From IMG/VR virus record IMGVR_UViG_3300031576_000203, positions 1-34,896 of that record: a DNA stretch of 34,896 nucleotides, one strand, 5' to 3'. This DNA is from a virus. The translations under genes and the position numbers were made by a program. The notes beneath the pieces are model-generated. The model was not told the origin of the DNA, made no database searches, and saw only the letters and a list, made by a program, of their open reading frames with translations. Positions 14,169-21,784 of this stretch are shown piece after piece (position 1 is the first letter of the stretch; every line of letters begins with the position of its first letter).

Positions 14169-14668
14169 TGCACGTCATCGAAATCCTCGTCAACGTCCAC
14201 GCGACGCGCAAGGTGCCAGGCGCCGTCCAATACAGCAGCGACGAGCACGGAGGTTCCATCTCGCTTCGTGCCTCGCTCTTGCCAGGCGAAGGCATCGAGC
14301 CCGTGATCAAGTACCTATGGAACGAGGCCGAAACCGAACTCGAACGGCGTGGTCTCACGGTCGTCAAGCGCGAGGCCGAGGTCGGCTTCACGAACCAGAA
14401 GAAAGCGATAGCTCCCCAGGCAACCGCCCAGCCACCTGCGCAACCGGCCGCACCCGCCTATGATGAGCTGAGGTACAAGGCGCTCTGCAAGGCGATCCAG
14501 CACGCGCTCGACAACCGCGAGATGCCGAAGCCGATCTATGCGAACCTCATCAAGCGCCTCCAGGCCGCCTACGGCAAGAGCGCCAAGATCGGCGACTACG
14601 CGAGGGTCGCGCCGGTGGACCTGCTCGCGTGGGCTGAGGAGAACAAGTTTCCGGGGGGATCGGCGTGA
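14168..14668 (+). CDS. Unrecognised two-part protein
   Basis: 166 residues from ATG 14168, which overlaps the Spo11-like stop by one base; GTG 14165 would add one residue. Residues 1-75 start with strands (V-I-E-I-L-V-N-V-H-A-T, G-S-I-S-L-R-A-S-L-L) and a helix. An Ala/Pro/Gln linker (~80-97) follows, then a ~70-residue helical domain (Y-D-E-L-R-Y-K-A-L-C-K-A-I, Y-A-N-L-I-K-R-L-Q-A-A-Y-G-K-S). The layout resembles small phage recombination or DNA-binding accessories, but I do not recognise a family. Tight coupling with the Spo11-like and SWIM genes suggests a shared DNA-related process. Confidence 0.55.
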   Translation: MHVIEILVNVHATRKVPGAVQYSSDEHGGSISLRASLLPGEGIEPVIKYLWNEAETELERRGLTVVKREAEVGFTNQKKAIAPQATAQPPAQPAAPAYDELRYKALCKAIQHALDNREMPKPIYANLIKRLQAAYGKSAKIGDYARVAPVDLLAWAEENKFPGGSA

Positions 14669-15423
14669 GCGAGGAAACGATCACCGTGGGAGTATGCCCT
14701 GCTTGCGGACAGGCGAGCCCGTGCCAAGTGGTGCCCATCTTCGGCGGCGATACGCGAGTGCTTTGCGACACCTGCATCCGCGAGAAGTACGCGCCCGAAC
14801 TCCTCGAAGGGATCATCACCGAGGAGGACGCGGTGAAGGACCTATCCGCGATAATCGCCGAGCGCCGCACCATCCTCAAGGTTCTCATCCAGAACCTCGC
14901 CGGCTCCGGCGAGCGCAGCCCCGTCGAGATTGCCGCCGCGACCGCGGTGCTCGTCCAACGCACCGAAGTCCGCATCGTAGACCGCGGCACGTTCAACGAC
15001 CACGCGAGCGTCGCGGTACGCGCCCAGGTCGAGAAGCCCGTGCCGGCGACGGTGGAGATCAACCAGACGAAGCTCCACAAACTCGCGCTCAGTGAAGCCG
15101 CGTTAGGCCGGGCCATCCCGGGCGTGCAAATTAGCGAGGCGTTGCGGCTCGAAGTGACACGGACGGACGGCTCGAAGGCACCCGCCGCGGCGCGTAAGCC
15201 CTACGCCGAAGTGAGCGGCGGCGCGACGCGCGAGGAGCGGGCCGCGAAGATCGCGGACGAGAAGATCAAGTGGGACCTCGTCCACGGATGGACGGTCGAA
15301 GGCTCGAACGGCAACAGATACAACGTCAGCCTCGACCCTCTCTCATGTTCGTGTCCCGACTTCCAGGCGAGAGGTCAACCGTGCAAACATTGTCTGGCCG
15401 TTCAGAAGAAGGTGGCCGCGTGA
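14665..15423 (+). CDS. SWIM zinc-finger protein with N-terminal zinc ribbon
   Basis: 252 residues from GTG 14665 (GTGA overlap). Residues ~11-37 have C-P-A-C-G and C-D-T-C, a zinc ribbon or small treble clef. The middle is helical with a beta section. The C-terminus holds C-S-C-P-D-F-Q and C-K-H-C, the SWIM signature CxC(x)nCxH, preceded by the usual W-x-V-x-G-S...Y-x-V strand. SWIM domains bind DNA or proteins and occur in recombination partners such as the Shu2/SWS1 families as well as MULE transposases. Placed next to a Spo11-like protein and a resolvase one strand switch away, a recombination role is a reasonable inference but not proven. Confidence 0.7.
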   Translation: MSEETITVGVCPACGQASPCQVVPIFGGDTRVLCDTCIREKYAPELLEGIITEEDAVKDLSAIIAERRTILKVLIQNLAGSGERSPVEIAAATAVLVQRTEVRIVDRGTFNDHASVAVRAQVEKPVPATVEINQTKLHKLALSEAALGRAIPGVQISEALRLEVTRTDGSKAPAAARKPYAEVSGGATREERAAKIADEKIKWDLVHGWTVEGSNGNRYNVSLDPLSCSCPDFQARGQPCKHCLAVQKKVAA

Positions 15424-15923
15424 AGCTTCTCCCGCTCACGAAGGGCAAAGTCGCGCTGGTGGACGACGGTGATTTCGAGCGCACTTCGCGGTTCAAATGG
15501 ACTGCGATGGAGGTCAAACGTGCACTCGGCTCACTGTGGTATGTGAGGCGATGTATCCGTCTGCCCGACGGAAGGCAACATAGCGTCCTCCTCCACCGCT
15601 TCATTCTCGAAGCGCCCGCGAACTTTGAGGTCGATCATGTCAATGGCGATGCTCTTGATAACAGACGCTCGAATCTTCGACTTGCAACGCCCTCGCAGAA
15701 CCGCGTCAATCGGCGTGGTAAAGCTCGTCCTGGAACATCGCGCTATCTCGGCGTGATGAAACCGAGCAATAGGAAACGCTGGGAGGCCTTCGTCCACGGC
15801 CCGGATGGAAAGAATCATCGCGGCGGGTCATTCGATTTAGAAGAGGACGCGGCCCGCGCACGGGATGAATTGGCCCTCAGGCTCTGGGGCGACCGTGCTA
15901 GGCTGAACTTCTCAAGGGCGTGA
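15420..15923 (+). CDS. HNH endonuclease with AP2 DNA-binding domain
   Basis: 167 residues from GTG 15420 (GTGA overlap). The HNH core is L-L-H-R-F-I, then V-D-H-V-N-G-D-A-L-D-N-R-R and N-L-R-L-A-T near residues 57-90, followed by Q-N-R. After it comes an AP2-like module (Y-L-G-V, W-E-A-F-V, G-G-S-F-D-L-E-E-D-A-A-R-A-R-D). This is the standard freestanding homing endonuclease of phage genomes. It would nick or cut a target in a genome lacking it and spread by repair. There is no sign that a neighbouring gene is split. Placed between the SWIM and methyltransferase genes, it is probably a recent insertion. Confidence 0.85.
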   Translation: MKLLPLTKGKVALVDDGDFERTSRFKWTAMEVKRALGSLWYVRRCIRLPDGRQHSVLLHRFILEAPANFEVDHVNGDALDNRRSNLRLATPSQNRVNRRGKARPGTSRYLGVMKPSNRKRWEAFVHGPDGKNHRGGSFDLEEDAARARDELALRLWGDRARLNFSRA

Positions 15924-15927
15924 TCGC

Positions 15928-17595
15928 GTGCGACGGAACAGCAGCGCGGCGCGCGTTCGTCCTGGTTCGCGTGCCCGCTCCTCCGAGATCGCACGCGGTC
16001 GCCGAGTCGTTGCCGTTGACCTCTTCTGCGGCGCAGGCGGCACGAGCCGCGGCCTCGCCCGCGCCTGTGAGGACCTGAAGGTGCGCGTGGACCTAGTCGC
16101 GATCAACCATTGGTCCCGCGCCATCGAGACGCATACCAAGAACTACCCGTGGGCTCGGCACATCTGCGCGAGCGCGGAGACGCTGGACCCGCGCACCATC
16201 GTCCCCGGCGGAAAACTCGACCTGCTCGTGGCGAGCCCGGAGTGTACGCACTTCAGCACCGCGCGCGGCGGCAGGCCGGTCGAGGATCAGCTGCGCGCGA
16301 GCGCGTGGCAGCTCCTCCGCTGGCTCGAACTCCTCCAGGTGGAGTCGCTGCTCGTCGAGAACGTGCCGGAGTTCCGCACCTGGGGGCCGGTGGGCCGAAA
16401 AGGGCAACCGCTGAAACGCCGCCGCGGCGAGACTTACGCCGCCTGGCTCGGCGCGATCCGTTCTCTCGGATACAACGTCGAAGCGCAGGTACTCAATGCA
16501 GCGGATCACGGAGATGCCACCTCACGCCGCCGTCTCTTCGTCCTCGCCCGACGCGGACACCGCCAGATCGTTTGGCCGACACCGACACACGCCAAGGCCC
16601 CAGGATGCGGCCAGAAACGATGGCGCGCGGCTAGGGAGATCATCGACTGGTCGCTCAAGGGAAAGTCCATCTTCCGCCGGAAGCGCCCGCTGGCGGCGGC
16701 GACCATGCGCAGGATCATCGTAGGACTCGAACGCTTCGGCGGGCCGGAGCTTGAGCCCTTCCTCGTGATCCTCCGCGGCACCGGGACCGCGGCCAGCGTC
16801 GACGCGCCTACACCTACGATCACGGCCAGAGGCACCCACATCGGACTCGCGCAGCCCTTCATCCTCCCGCCCGAGGGCATCCATCGCGGCAACGCGCCGC
16901 GCAGTATCGGCGACCCGCTTCAGACGATCACCCAGCGCGGCGGCGGACACGTCGTAGACGCCTTCGTGATGGCGACGGGCGGCCCGACCGAGCAGATGGT
17001 CCCTCGCAGTCCCAGCGATCCGCTGCCCGTGATCATCCCGAACACTCGGCTTAACGTGTTCAGAGCGTTCATCGTCCCGCAGTTCGGCGAGCGGGACCGC
17101 CAGAAGCCGCGCACGCACTCCGTCGAGGACCCGCTACCGGCCGCGACGAGCCACGGCGCCGGCGCGTTGGTCGAGCCGTTCCTCATGCACGTCACGCACG
17201 GCGGGCGCGTTCATTCTCAGAACGATCCGCTGCCCACCGTGACTGGCGCGAATCGCGGCGAGCTGGGGGTAGTGGAGCCCTATCTCGTCGGCTACCACGG
17301 CCAGGACGGCGCGTTCAGCGTCGGCGATCCCGTACCCACACTCACGACCAAGGATCGCATCGGGCTCGTGCAGCCGGTCGTCGATGGCAGAGTCCTCGAC
17401 ATCCGGTTCAGGATGCTCCAGCCGCACGAGCTGGCCGCCGCGATGGGCTTCGAGGCCGACTACGCCTTCACCGGAAACAAGGGCGAGATCATCCGACAGA
17501 TCGGGAACGCCGTGGCCGTCAACGTCGCCCGCGCGCTCTGCTTTTCGCTCCTCAGCGGATCGCCGCAGGTACTCTTACGGAAGTGGCAGCCTTGA
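15928..17595 (+). CDS. DNA cytosine-C5 methyltransferase with repeat-expanded target region
   Basis: 555 residues from GTG 15928. Motif I is D-L-F-C-G-A-G-G (31-38). The catalytic Cys106 sits in S-P-E-C-T-H-F-S, the phage variant of the usual PPC loop. E-N-V (144-146) is motif VI and S-R-R-R-L-F-V motif VIII. Motif X is near the end (G-N-A-V-A-V-N-V-A). Between motifs VIII and X the protein has about six copies of a ~30-45-residue unit with a core like 'D-P-x-P-T-x-T' followed by 'V-x-P-F-x' (near residues 290-485), where a normal enzyme has one motif IX. It adds 5-methylcytosine to DNA, probably to avoid host restriction. Its 3' end overlaps the next gene by 13 bp. Confidence 0.9.
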   Translation: MRRNSSAARVRPGSRARSSEIARGRRVVAVDLFCGAGGTSRGLARACEDLKVRVDLVAINHWSRAIETHTKNYPWARHICASAETLDPRTIVPGGKLDLLVASPECTHFSTARGGRPVEDQLRASAWQLLRWLELLQVESLLVENVPEFRTWGPVGRKGQPLKRRRGETYAAWLGAIRSLGYNVEAQVLNAADHGDATSRRRLFVLARRGHRQIVWPTPTHAKAPGCGQKRWRAAREIIDWSLKGKSIFRRKRPLAAATMRRIIVGLERFGGPELEPFLVILRGTGTAASVDAPTPTITARGTHIGLAQPFILPPEGIHRGNAPRSIGDPLQTITQRGGGHVVDAFVMATGGPTEQMVPRSPSDPLPVIIPNTRLNVFRAFIVPQFGERDRQKPRTHSVEDPLPAATSHGAGALVEPFLMHVTHGGRVHSQNDPLPTVTGANRGELGVVEPYLVGYHGQDGAFSVGDPVPTLTTKDRIGLVQPVVDGRVLDIRFRMLQPHELAAAMGFEADYAFTGNKGEIIRQIGNAVAVNVARALCFSLLSGSPQVLLRKWQP

Positions 17596-18074
17596 CCACC
17601 ATCGTCGTCAACATCCGCGACTCCGACTACGACGTGCTGATCGCGCGGCCCGGTCCCTGGGGCAACCCTTTCAAGATCGGCCGCAACGGCGATCGCGCCG
17701 CCGTGATTGCGAAGTATCGCACTCACGTCCTCGCGCGGCCCGACCTCCTCGCGCTCCTTCCCCAGCTCCGCGGGAAACGCCTGGGTTGTTACTGTGCGCC
17801 GCTCCCATGCCACGGCGATGTCCTCGCCGAACTCGCCGAGGCCACCACACCCAAAGGTACACATACCCAGCAGCGCATCGGGTCGCTGGTGAATCGCTCG
17901 GATATCATGCTGACAGACTCATCCGGCCCGGGGACGGCGGGCTCGTCGAGGAGGCGTCCGTCCGCTCGCGCTGAACCGAAGACTACGACGCGGAAGGGAT
18001 GCGGAACGGGGAGGGGGAAGTCCGTTGCTCCCCTGACGATGGCTTCTCCCTCATTCTTTACCTCTGGAGTGTGA
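17583..18074 (+). CDS. DUF4326-family protein with an unusual C-terminal tail
   Basis: 163 residues from GTG 17583; TTG 17592 is an alternative. Residues ~7-85 match DUF4326: V-V-N-I-R-D-S-D-Y-D-V, I-A-R-P-G-P-W-G-N-P-F, then G-K-R-L-G-C-Y-C-A-P-L-P-C-H-G-D. The family is widespread in phages and environmental bacteria; its biochemical role is not established to my knowledge. Conserved Cys and His in the last motif suggest a metal or catalytic site. The last ~75 residues (Ser, Thr, Arg rich) are unlike the family, which normally ends near here, and overlap the next gene by 76 bp. A frameshift or relaxed selection near 17860 may have created this tail. Confidence 0.75.
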   Translation: MAALTTIVVNIRDSDYDVLIARPGPWGNPFKIGRNGDRAAVIAKYRTHVLARPDLLALLPQLRGKRLGCYCAPLPCHGDVLAELAEATTPKGTHTQQRIGSLVNRSDIMLTDSSGPGTAGSSRRRPSARAEPKTTTRKGCGTGRGKSVAPLTMASPSFFTSGV

Positions 18075-18265
18075 GCCCCACGACCGGCGAACGGCGAACG
18101 GTCTGCCCGGTCTGTGGCAACTACGTCTACATTGGCCGCAACCGCGGGATCGAGCGCGAGATCGAGCGCGAGATCGAGCGCGAGATGGCGGCGCTCGACC
18201 ACCTGAAGAAACACACCTCCGACGACCTCGCACTCCTCGTTCTATTCAAGCTGGTGCCGCGATGA
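17999..18265 (+). CDS. Small C2H2-like zinc-binding protein with a charged repeat
   Basis: 88 residues from ATG 17999. After ~30 residues of uncertain value comes V-C-P-V-C-G-N-Y, then a charged helix with a tandem I-E-R-E repeat, then L-D-H-L-K-K-H-T. The Cys pair and His pair resemble a long-spaced C2H2 finger. The true start may be later, since the first part overlaps the DUF4326 frame, but no better internal start is obvious. The TGA overlaps the next ATG (18262). Likely a small regulator. Confidence 0.5.
   Translation: MRNGEGEVRCSPDDGFSLILYLWSVSPTTGERRTVCPVCGNYVYIGRNRGIEREIEREIEREMAALDHLKKHTSDDLALLVLFKLVPR
18149..18184 (+). repeat. Three perfect 12-bp tandem repeats
   Basis: ATCGAGCGCGAG three times without mismatch, in frame, encoding I-E-R-E three times in a charged helix. 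Perfect identity at DNA level suggests recent slippage expansion, so copy number may vary between related viruses. Confidence 0.85.
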
Positions 18266-18669
18266 AGCCCCTCCACCAGATCAGCCTCGACGCCGCCGTC
18301 TTCCACGTCGATGTCGACGAGGCGCACGACCCCTATGAGTGGGGAGCCGCCGACGGCTGCCGCCTCTGCAAGCGATATCGCCGCGGGATGTGGTTGGGCG
18401 AGATCGGCGACTGCGGCCACGGCCTCGGCTTCCGCGGCGACGCGCGCCCGGCTGGCGAGACTGACCTGGTGGTGGAGATCATCATCCAGGTCCTCGACTT
18501 CGACGGTGTGTTTTGGGGCGATCAGCTCCACGGCTGGCCCGGCGGCGTGATCGGCTCCGCCGTCTCGAAGCTCGAACGCTGGGGCCTCATCATCAAGACC
18601 GGCCAGCGCCGCACTTCCAGGAAGCGCGAGGCGAACGGGCGACCGGCGTTCGAGTACGTGCTGAGGTGA
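18262..18669 (+). CDS. Zinc-binding winged-helix protein
   Basis: 135 residues from ATG 18262 (ATGA overlap). The N-terminal half has C-R-L-C-K-R and later C-G-H, a possible Cys/His zinc site. The C-terminal half reads as a winged helix: a helix ending L-H-G-W-P, a recognition helix I-G-S-A-V-S-K-L-E-R-W-G, then a wing with basic residues (T-G-Q-R-R-T-S-R-K-R) and F-E-Y-V-L. It probably binds DNA and may regulate this operon. Confidence 0.6.
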   Translation: MKPLHQISLDAAVFHVDVDEAHDPYEWGAADGCRLCKRYRRGMWLGEIGDCGHGLGFRGDARPAGETDLVVEIIIQVLDFDGVFWGDQLHGWPGGVIGSAVSKLERWGLIIKTGQRRTSRKREANGRPAFEYVLR

Positions 18670-18671
18670 GC

Positions 18672-18935
18672 ATGATCGGCCCAAAACTGATGCGGCGCCT
18701 TGAAGCGCTCCAGACCTCGTACCAAGAGGTCTTCTACTACATCATGCGCCACGAGTTCAACCTCGGCAACGATATCTGGCGCGGCCCAAACCGCCGGGCG
18801 GACCGCCAGCGGATGATCGACCAGCGACGGCAACTCTGCGATATCGGCGTCGCGCTCTGCGTCTGGGACGAACTCCGCGAACTCCTCGGCATCGAAACCC
18901 AGCTTGGGAAGTCTGTGGTAGGTGAGGACCCATGA
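18672..18935 (+). CDS. Small helical protein, unrecognised
   Basis: 87 residues from ATG 18672, 2 bp after the previous stop, with GAGGTGAG overlapping the upstream gene end as ribosome site. The product is all-helical (L-M-R-R-L-E-A-L-Q, E-V-F-Y-Y-I-M-R-H-E-F, then W-D-E-L-R-E-L-L-G-I). No Cys cluster and no known motif. The last four bases (ATGA) overlap the next gene. Confidence 0.55.
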   Translation: MIGPKLMRRLEALQTSYQEVFYYIMRHEFNLGNDIWRGPNRRADRQRMIDQRRQLCDIGVALCVWDELRELLGIETQLGKSVVGEDP

Positions 18936-19129
18936 TCGTCGGCCGCTGGAGCCACCCGTCGTTCGCGCGCAAGCTCCACTACTGGAGGGAGAAGTCCACC
19001 GTGGCGCTCTGCGGTCGCCCCTCGCTTATCGAGGGACCACCAATCGCCGACGAGGATGGCCGCCCTGCCCGCGACTACTGTGGCACCTGCGTCCGCGCGC
19101 TGGACCGATTGAGGAGGATGCACCCATGA
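18932..19129 (+). CDS. Small Cys/His protein of a phage accessory type
   Basis: 65 residues from ATG 18932 (ATGA overlap). It contains K-L-H-Y-W-R, V-A-L-C-G-R, then Y-C-G-T-C-V-R-A-L. The order 'H...CG.......CxxC' near the end is common in small zinc-binding phage proteins of unknown role. The Cys/His set is enough for one zinc ion. It may be a host-interaction factor. Confidence 0.6.
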   Translation: MIVGRWSHPSFARKLHYWREKSTVALCGRPSLIEGPPIADEDGRPARDYCGTCVRALDRLRRMHP

Positions 19130-19632
19130 CCCTCAGTTGTCCCGACTGCGGCGGCGCCGTCAGCGCGCGGAGCAAGACAGGCCGATGTAAGTCGTGCGGC
19201 TCGCGACGGAGCGCGAACATCCGCTGGTCGAAGCCCGACCCCGAGCGCGTCCGCGCGCGCCTCCTCGCGATCAAGCTCCGCGGCCGAGGGAAGCCCTGGC
19301 GCCGCATCCAGCGCCTCATCTTGCTCCAGGTGGGCATCAGCATCGGCATCGCCACGCTCCACCGCTGGGCCAAGGACGCCAACCCCGACCTCCTCCTCCC
19401 GCAGCGCGGCGCTCGCGGCCCATCTCGCCGCAGCCTCCAGAAGCGTCTCGACGCCGCGTTACGCACCATCGCCCGGCAAGACGCGATGAACTCCCACCTG
19501 AAAGGCTGTCTCGACATCCTCCTGGAGACTCCCTGTTCGCGCTGCCGCGAAGTCGTCAACCCGCCGCTGCCGCCGGAGATCGTGCTCGTTCGACCGACGG
19601 GCGTACTGCTGCCGATGCTGGAGGTTCCATGA
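19126..19632 (+). CDS. Zinc-ribbon plus helix-turn-helix protein
   Basis: 168 residues from ATG 19126 (ATGA overlap). An N-terminal ribbon has L-S-C-P-D-C-G-G and C-K-S-C-G (residues ~5-25). A helical DNA-binding region follows: L-R-G-R-G-K-P-W-R-R-I-Q-R and I-G-I-A-T-L-H-R-W-A-K-D, as in resolvase or transposase type helix-turn-helix domains. A third Cys pair (C-S-R-C-R) occurs near residue 140. It is likely a transcription regulator of the virus. An upstream in-frame extension to 18922 overlaps the previous gene and is rejected. Confidence 0.6.
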   Translation: MTLSCPDCGGAVSARSKTGRCKSCGSRRSANIRWSKPDPERVRARLLAIKLRGRGKPWRRIQRLILLQVGISIGIATLHRWAKDANPDLLLPQRGARGPSRRSLQKRLDAALRTIARQDAMNSHLKGCLDILLETPCSRCREVVNPPLPPEIVLVRPTGVLLPMLEVP

Positions 19633-20039
19633 CGGCCCCACTGACAGAAAAGGAACTTGCGGAAGCGTTGGCGCGAGCGGACGCTGCGACGCCGGGACCG
19701 TGGCACTCGTCTCGCGACGGCAACCAGTTCATTGAAACCGGCTACCCGCCGACTGCGAAGTTGGTGGGGGCCTCGCGGGTACTTGGAGTAGTCCGACCGT
19801 GGAACCCTCACGCGTTGGTCGCCTTCGGATTCAAACCAAGCGAGTATGAGACAGTTCGACTCCTCGATGCCGATGCGGACTTTGTTGCCGCCACTCGCAC
19901 CGATGTTCCTCGCCTCATCGCGGACCTGCGCGCGGCGCGGGCGCTTCTCCGAGAATGGCTGAACGAGCATCGCGAAGGGAACTGTGAAGCCTCAATGCTC
20001 GCGAGGGTGGAAGCCGCACTCCCGCCGGAGGACCCATGA
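19629..20039 (+). CDS. Ea22-like accessory protein
   Basis: 136 residues from ATG 19629 (ATGA overlap). It has A-D-A-A-T-P-G-P-W-H near the start and D-A-D-F-V-A-A-T-R-T-D-V-P-R-L-I-A-D-L towards the end. 'ADaATPGPW' plus 'DA.Fia.aR..vP.Ll..l' is a well-known pair of motifs in phage Ea22-like or similar accessory proteins, which are very common but of unknown biochemical role. The middle is variable and beta-rich. It lacks the zinc motifs of its neighbours. Confidence 0.65.
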   Translation: MTAPLTEKELAEALARADAATPGPWHSSRDGNQFIETGYPPTAKLVGASRVLGVVRPWNPHALVAFGFKPSEYETVRLLDADADFVAATRTDVPRLIADLRAARALLREWLNEHREGNCEASMLARVEAALPPEDP

Positions 20040-20272
20040 TCCCCGTCGTCCTCGCCCTCGTCCTCCTCGCCGTTCGCGTAGTCCGTGAGGTCCGCTGTCT
20101 CCGCTGCGGCAACCGCTGGTTTCCGCGCTCGCCCGATCCTCCGAAAGTGTGTTGGCGCTGCAAGTCCCCGAGCTGGAATGAGCCACGGCTCACCGAGCGC
20201 CAGCTCAAGGTCCTCCGCCCGAAGTGGGGCGCCGCAGGCCGCGAGAAGCAGCTGAAGGGCGTGAAGCCGTGA
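20036..20272 (+). CDS. Zinc-ribbon protein with hydrophobic N-terminus
   Basis: 78 residues from ATG 20036 (ATGA overlap). Residues 2-16 are hydrophobic (I-P-V-V-L-A-L-V-L-L-A-V-R-V-V) and could anchor the protein or pack as a strand. Then R-C-L-R-C-G-N-R-W-F-P-R and K-V-C-W-R-C-K-S-P-S-W form a zinc ribbon of the 'CxxCg..W.pR....p..CwrCkS..W' type. The same ribbon design is found in small archaeal and viral DNA-associated proteins. The C-terminal helix is basic. Confidence 0.65.
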   Translation: MIPVVLALVLLAVRVVREVRCLRCGNRWFPRSPDPPKVCWRCKSPSWNEPRLTERQLKVLRPKWGAAGREKQLKGVKP

Positions 20273-20577
20273 CTGGCTACAAGAACGTAGACACGGCATT
20301 GGAAGATCAGATGCGCAACGCGCGCAGGGGCATCGAGGAAAACATCCTCCGCGGCCGGTCCCTCAAGGGCGGACTCTGCGTATTCGACGTTCATGCCACG
20401 GGGCCGCACGACATCGACGGGGAACAGCGCGGCATCATCGTGTTCACCGTGATGGTCAACGACTTGCCTCTCCACTTCAGCGTCCTCGAAGCTCTCCAGC
20501 TCATCATCGACTCGGTCGGTCAGCGGTACGGTGCCCAGCCCACGGTGGTCGTCAACCCCCAGGAAGAGGGACCATGA
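20269..20577 (+). CDS. Small alpha/beta protein, unrecognised
   Basis: 102 residues from GTG 20269 (GTGA overlap). A helical N-terminus with Arg and Glu is followed by strands G-L-C-V-F-D-V-H-A-T-G and G-I-I-V-F-T-V-M-V-N and a helix. The strand-turn pattern could be a small alpha/beta fold, but no motif is recognised. It overlaps the DUF1643 gene by four bases (ATGA). Confidence 0.55.
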   Translation: MTGYKNVDTALEDQMRNARRGIEENILRGRSLKGGLCVFDVHATGPHDIDGEQRGIIVFTVMVNDLPLHFSVLEALQLIIDSVGQRYGAQPTVVVNPQEEGP

Positions 20578-21080
20578 TCGAGCGCGCCGCCGTGTTCGAC
20601 GAGAGCGAGGCGTACCGCTACTCCCTCATCCGCAAGTGGGGGCCACGACCTGGCCGCGTCGCCTTCGTGATGCTGAACCCGAGCATCGCGGACGAGCGCG
20701 TGGACGACCCGACGATCCGCCGCTGCATGGCGTTCGCGGAACGTGAGGGCTACGATCAGCTGGAGATCGTCAACCTCTTCGCGATCCGCTCGAAGGACCC
20801 GGCGCGTCTCCGCTCCCACCCCACTCCGGTCGGACCAGAGAACGACGCCCATATCCTCGCCGCGGCCAAGGCGGCCGACCTGGTGATCGCAGCCTGGGGC
20901 GTGCATGGCGCCTACGGGCTCCGCGCGCGCATCGTGCAGCGCCTCCTCGCCGGCATCCCCCTCAAGTGTCTCGGCTTCACCAGCATGAACTACCCGCGGC
21001 ATCCGCTCTACGTGCGTGGCGACGCGCCGCTCGTCGCGCTGAATGGGCGCCGGAACGAAGAAGAGGCGTCGGTGAGATAG
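20574..21080 (+). CDS. DUF1643-family protein
   Basis: 168 residues from ATG 20574 (ATGA overlap). Matches DUF1643: Y-R-Y-S-L-I-R-K-W, F-V-M-L-N-P-S-I-A-D-E, D-D-P-T-I-R-R-C, I-V-N-L-F-A-I-R-S, and later V-I-A-A-W-G with P-R-H-P-L-Y near the end. The fold resembles uracil-DNA glycosylase-type alpha/beta proteins, but no enzymatic role is known to me. The family is common in phages, plasmids and bacteria. It ends the run of four-base overlaps; the next gene follows after a gap. Confidence 0.85.
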   Translation: MIERAAVFDESEAYRYSLIRKWGPRPGRVAFVMLNPSIADERVDDPTIRRCMAFAEREGYDQLEIVNLFAIRSKDPARLRSHPTPVGPENDAHILAAAKAADLVIAAWGVHGAYGLRARIVQRLLAGIPLKCLGFTSMNYPRHPLYVRGDAPLVALNGRRNEEEASVR

Positions 21081-21118
21081 GGAGGGGAGGTGGACGAACG
21101 CCCAGGCCAGCCCGCATC

Positions 21119-21784
21119 TTGACCGCGGCCGAGAAGGTCAAGGTCATGGAGTTACTTGCCAAGGGCACATCCGAACGGAAGCTGGCTACATTCCTCGGAG
21201 TCAGCCATGCGGGGGTCAAGTTCGTCCTCAGAAGATACCCGGACCTGGTGCGCCGCGCAAGCTTGCCAAAACCGCGAGTGATGGTCGCCACTCCGCAAAC
21301 GACACTTGCCGGCGAGTTAGCCGTCCGCAGCGATTGGCCGACGTCCGACGAGCCATTCAAGCCCGTCGCGGGCGTCTGTCCGAAGTGCGGTCGACTCCCG
21401 GATCCGGGATACGAGGCGCGCGGGAAGGCAGAGAAGGCGGTCGCTCGGACGCTCGAGGAGGCGGAGCGCGGGAAGCGGTGGGGGTTGGTCTTGGCCGCCG
21501 CGGCGACGCTCAACCGGATCGCGGACGGCCAGGTGAACGCGCAGCGCGCCGGGCAGCAGATGATGGTGTACCTGGATCAGCGGAAGGTCGTGGCCGGCGG
21601 CGACTCCGCGGGCGAACTCGACAAGCTCCTACGCGCAACGCTGAAGAAGGCTCGCGAGATGGTGGACGCGGGCACGGTGAGCGAGGAGGCGTACAGCGTC
21701 GTGCTGGCGCTCCTCGCCGAGATCACGGGCTCACAGGCGACAGGTGAACGACATGACGAAAGCGAACTTGCAACGAGGGCTTGA
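21119..21784 (+). CDS. Helix-turn-helix protein with zinc motif, possible terminase small subunit
   Basis: About 221 residues if started at TTG 21119; ATG 21146 would cut into the first helix, and a start at 20966 lies inside the DUF1643 gene. GGAGGGGAGG at 21081-21090 is rather far upstream, so the start is uncertain. The N-terminus has K-G-T-S-E-R-K-L-A-T-F-L-G-V-S and V-K-F-V-L-R-R-Y-P, a clear helix-turn-helix. Next is C-P-K-C-G-R, half a zinc site, then a long helical region. The order (DNA-binding gene a few genes before the large terminase) suggests the small subunit, but a transcription regulator is also possible. Confidence 0.55.
   Translation: MTAAEKVKVMELLAKGTSERKLATFLGVSHAGVKFVLRRYPDLVRRASLPKPRVMVATPQTTLAGELAVRSDWPTSDEPFKPVAGVCPKCGRLPDPGYEARGKAEKAVARTLEEAERGKRWGLVLAAAATLNRIADGQVNAQRAGQQMMVYLDQRKVVAGGDSAGELDKLLRATLKKAREMVDAGTVSEEAYSVVLALLAEITGSQATGERHDESELATRA

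Noticed and set aside
18149-18184. CRISPR-like repeat
   Set aside because: Three contiguous 12-bp units without spacers, inside a reading frame; ordinary tandem repeat.
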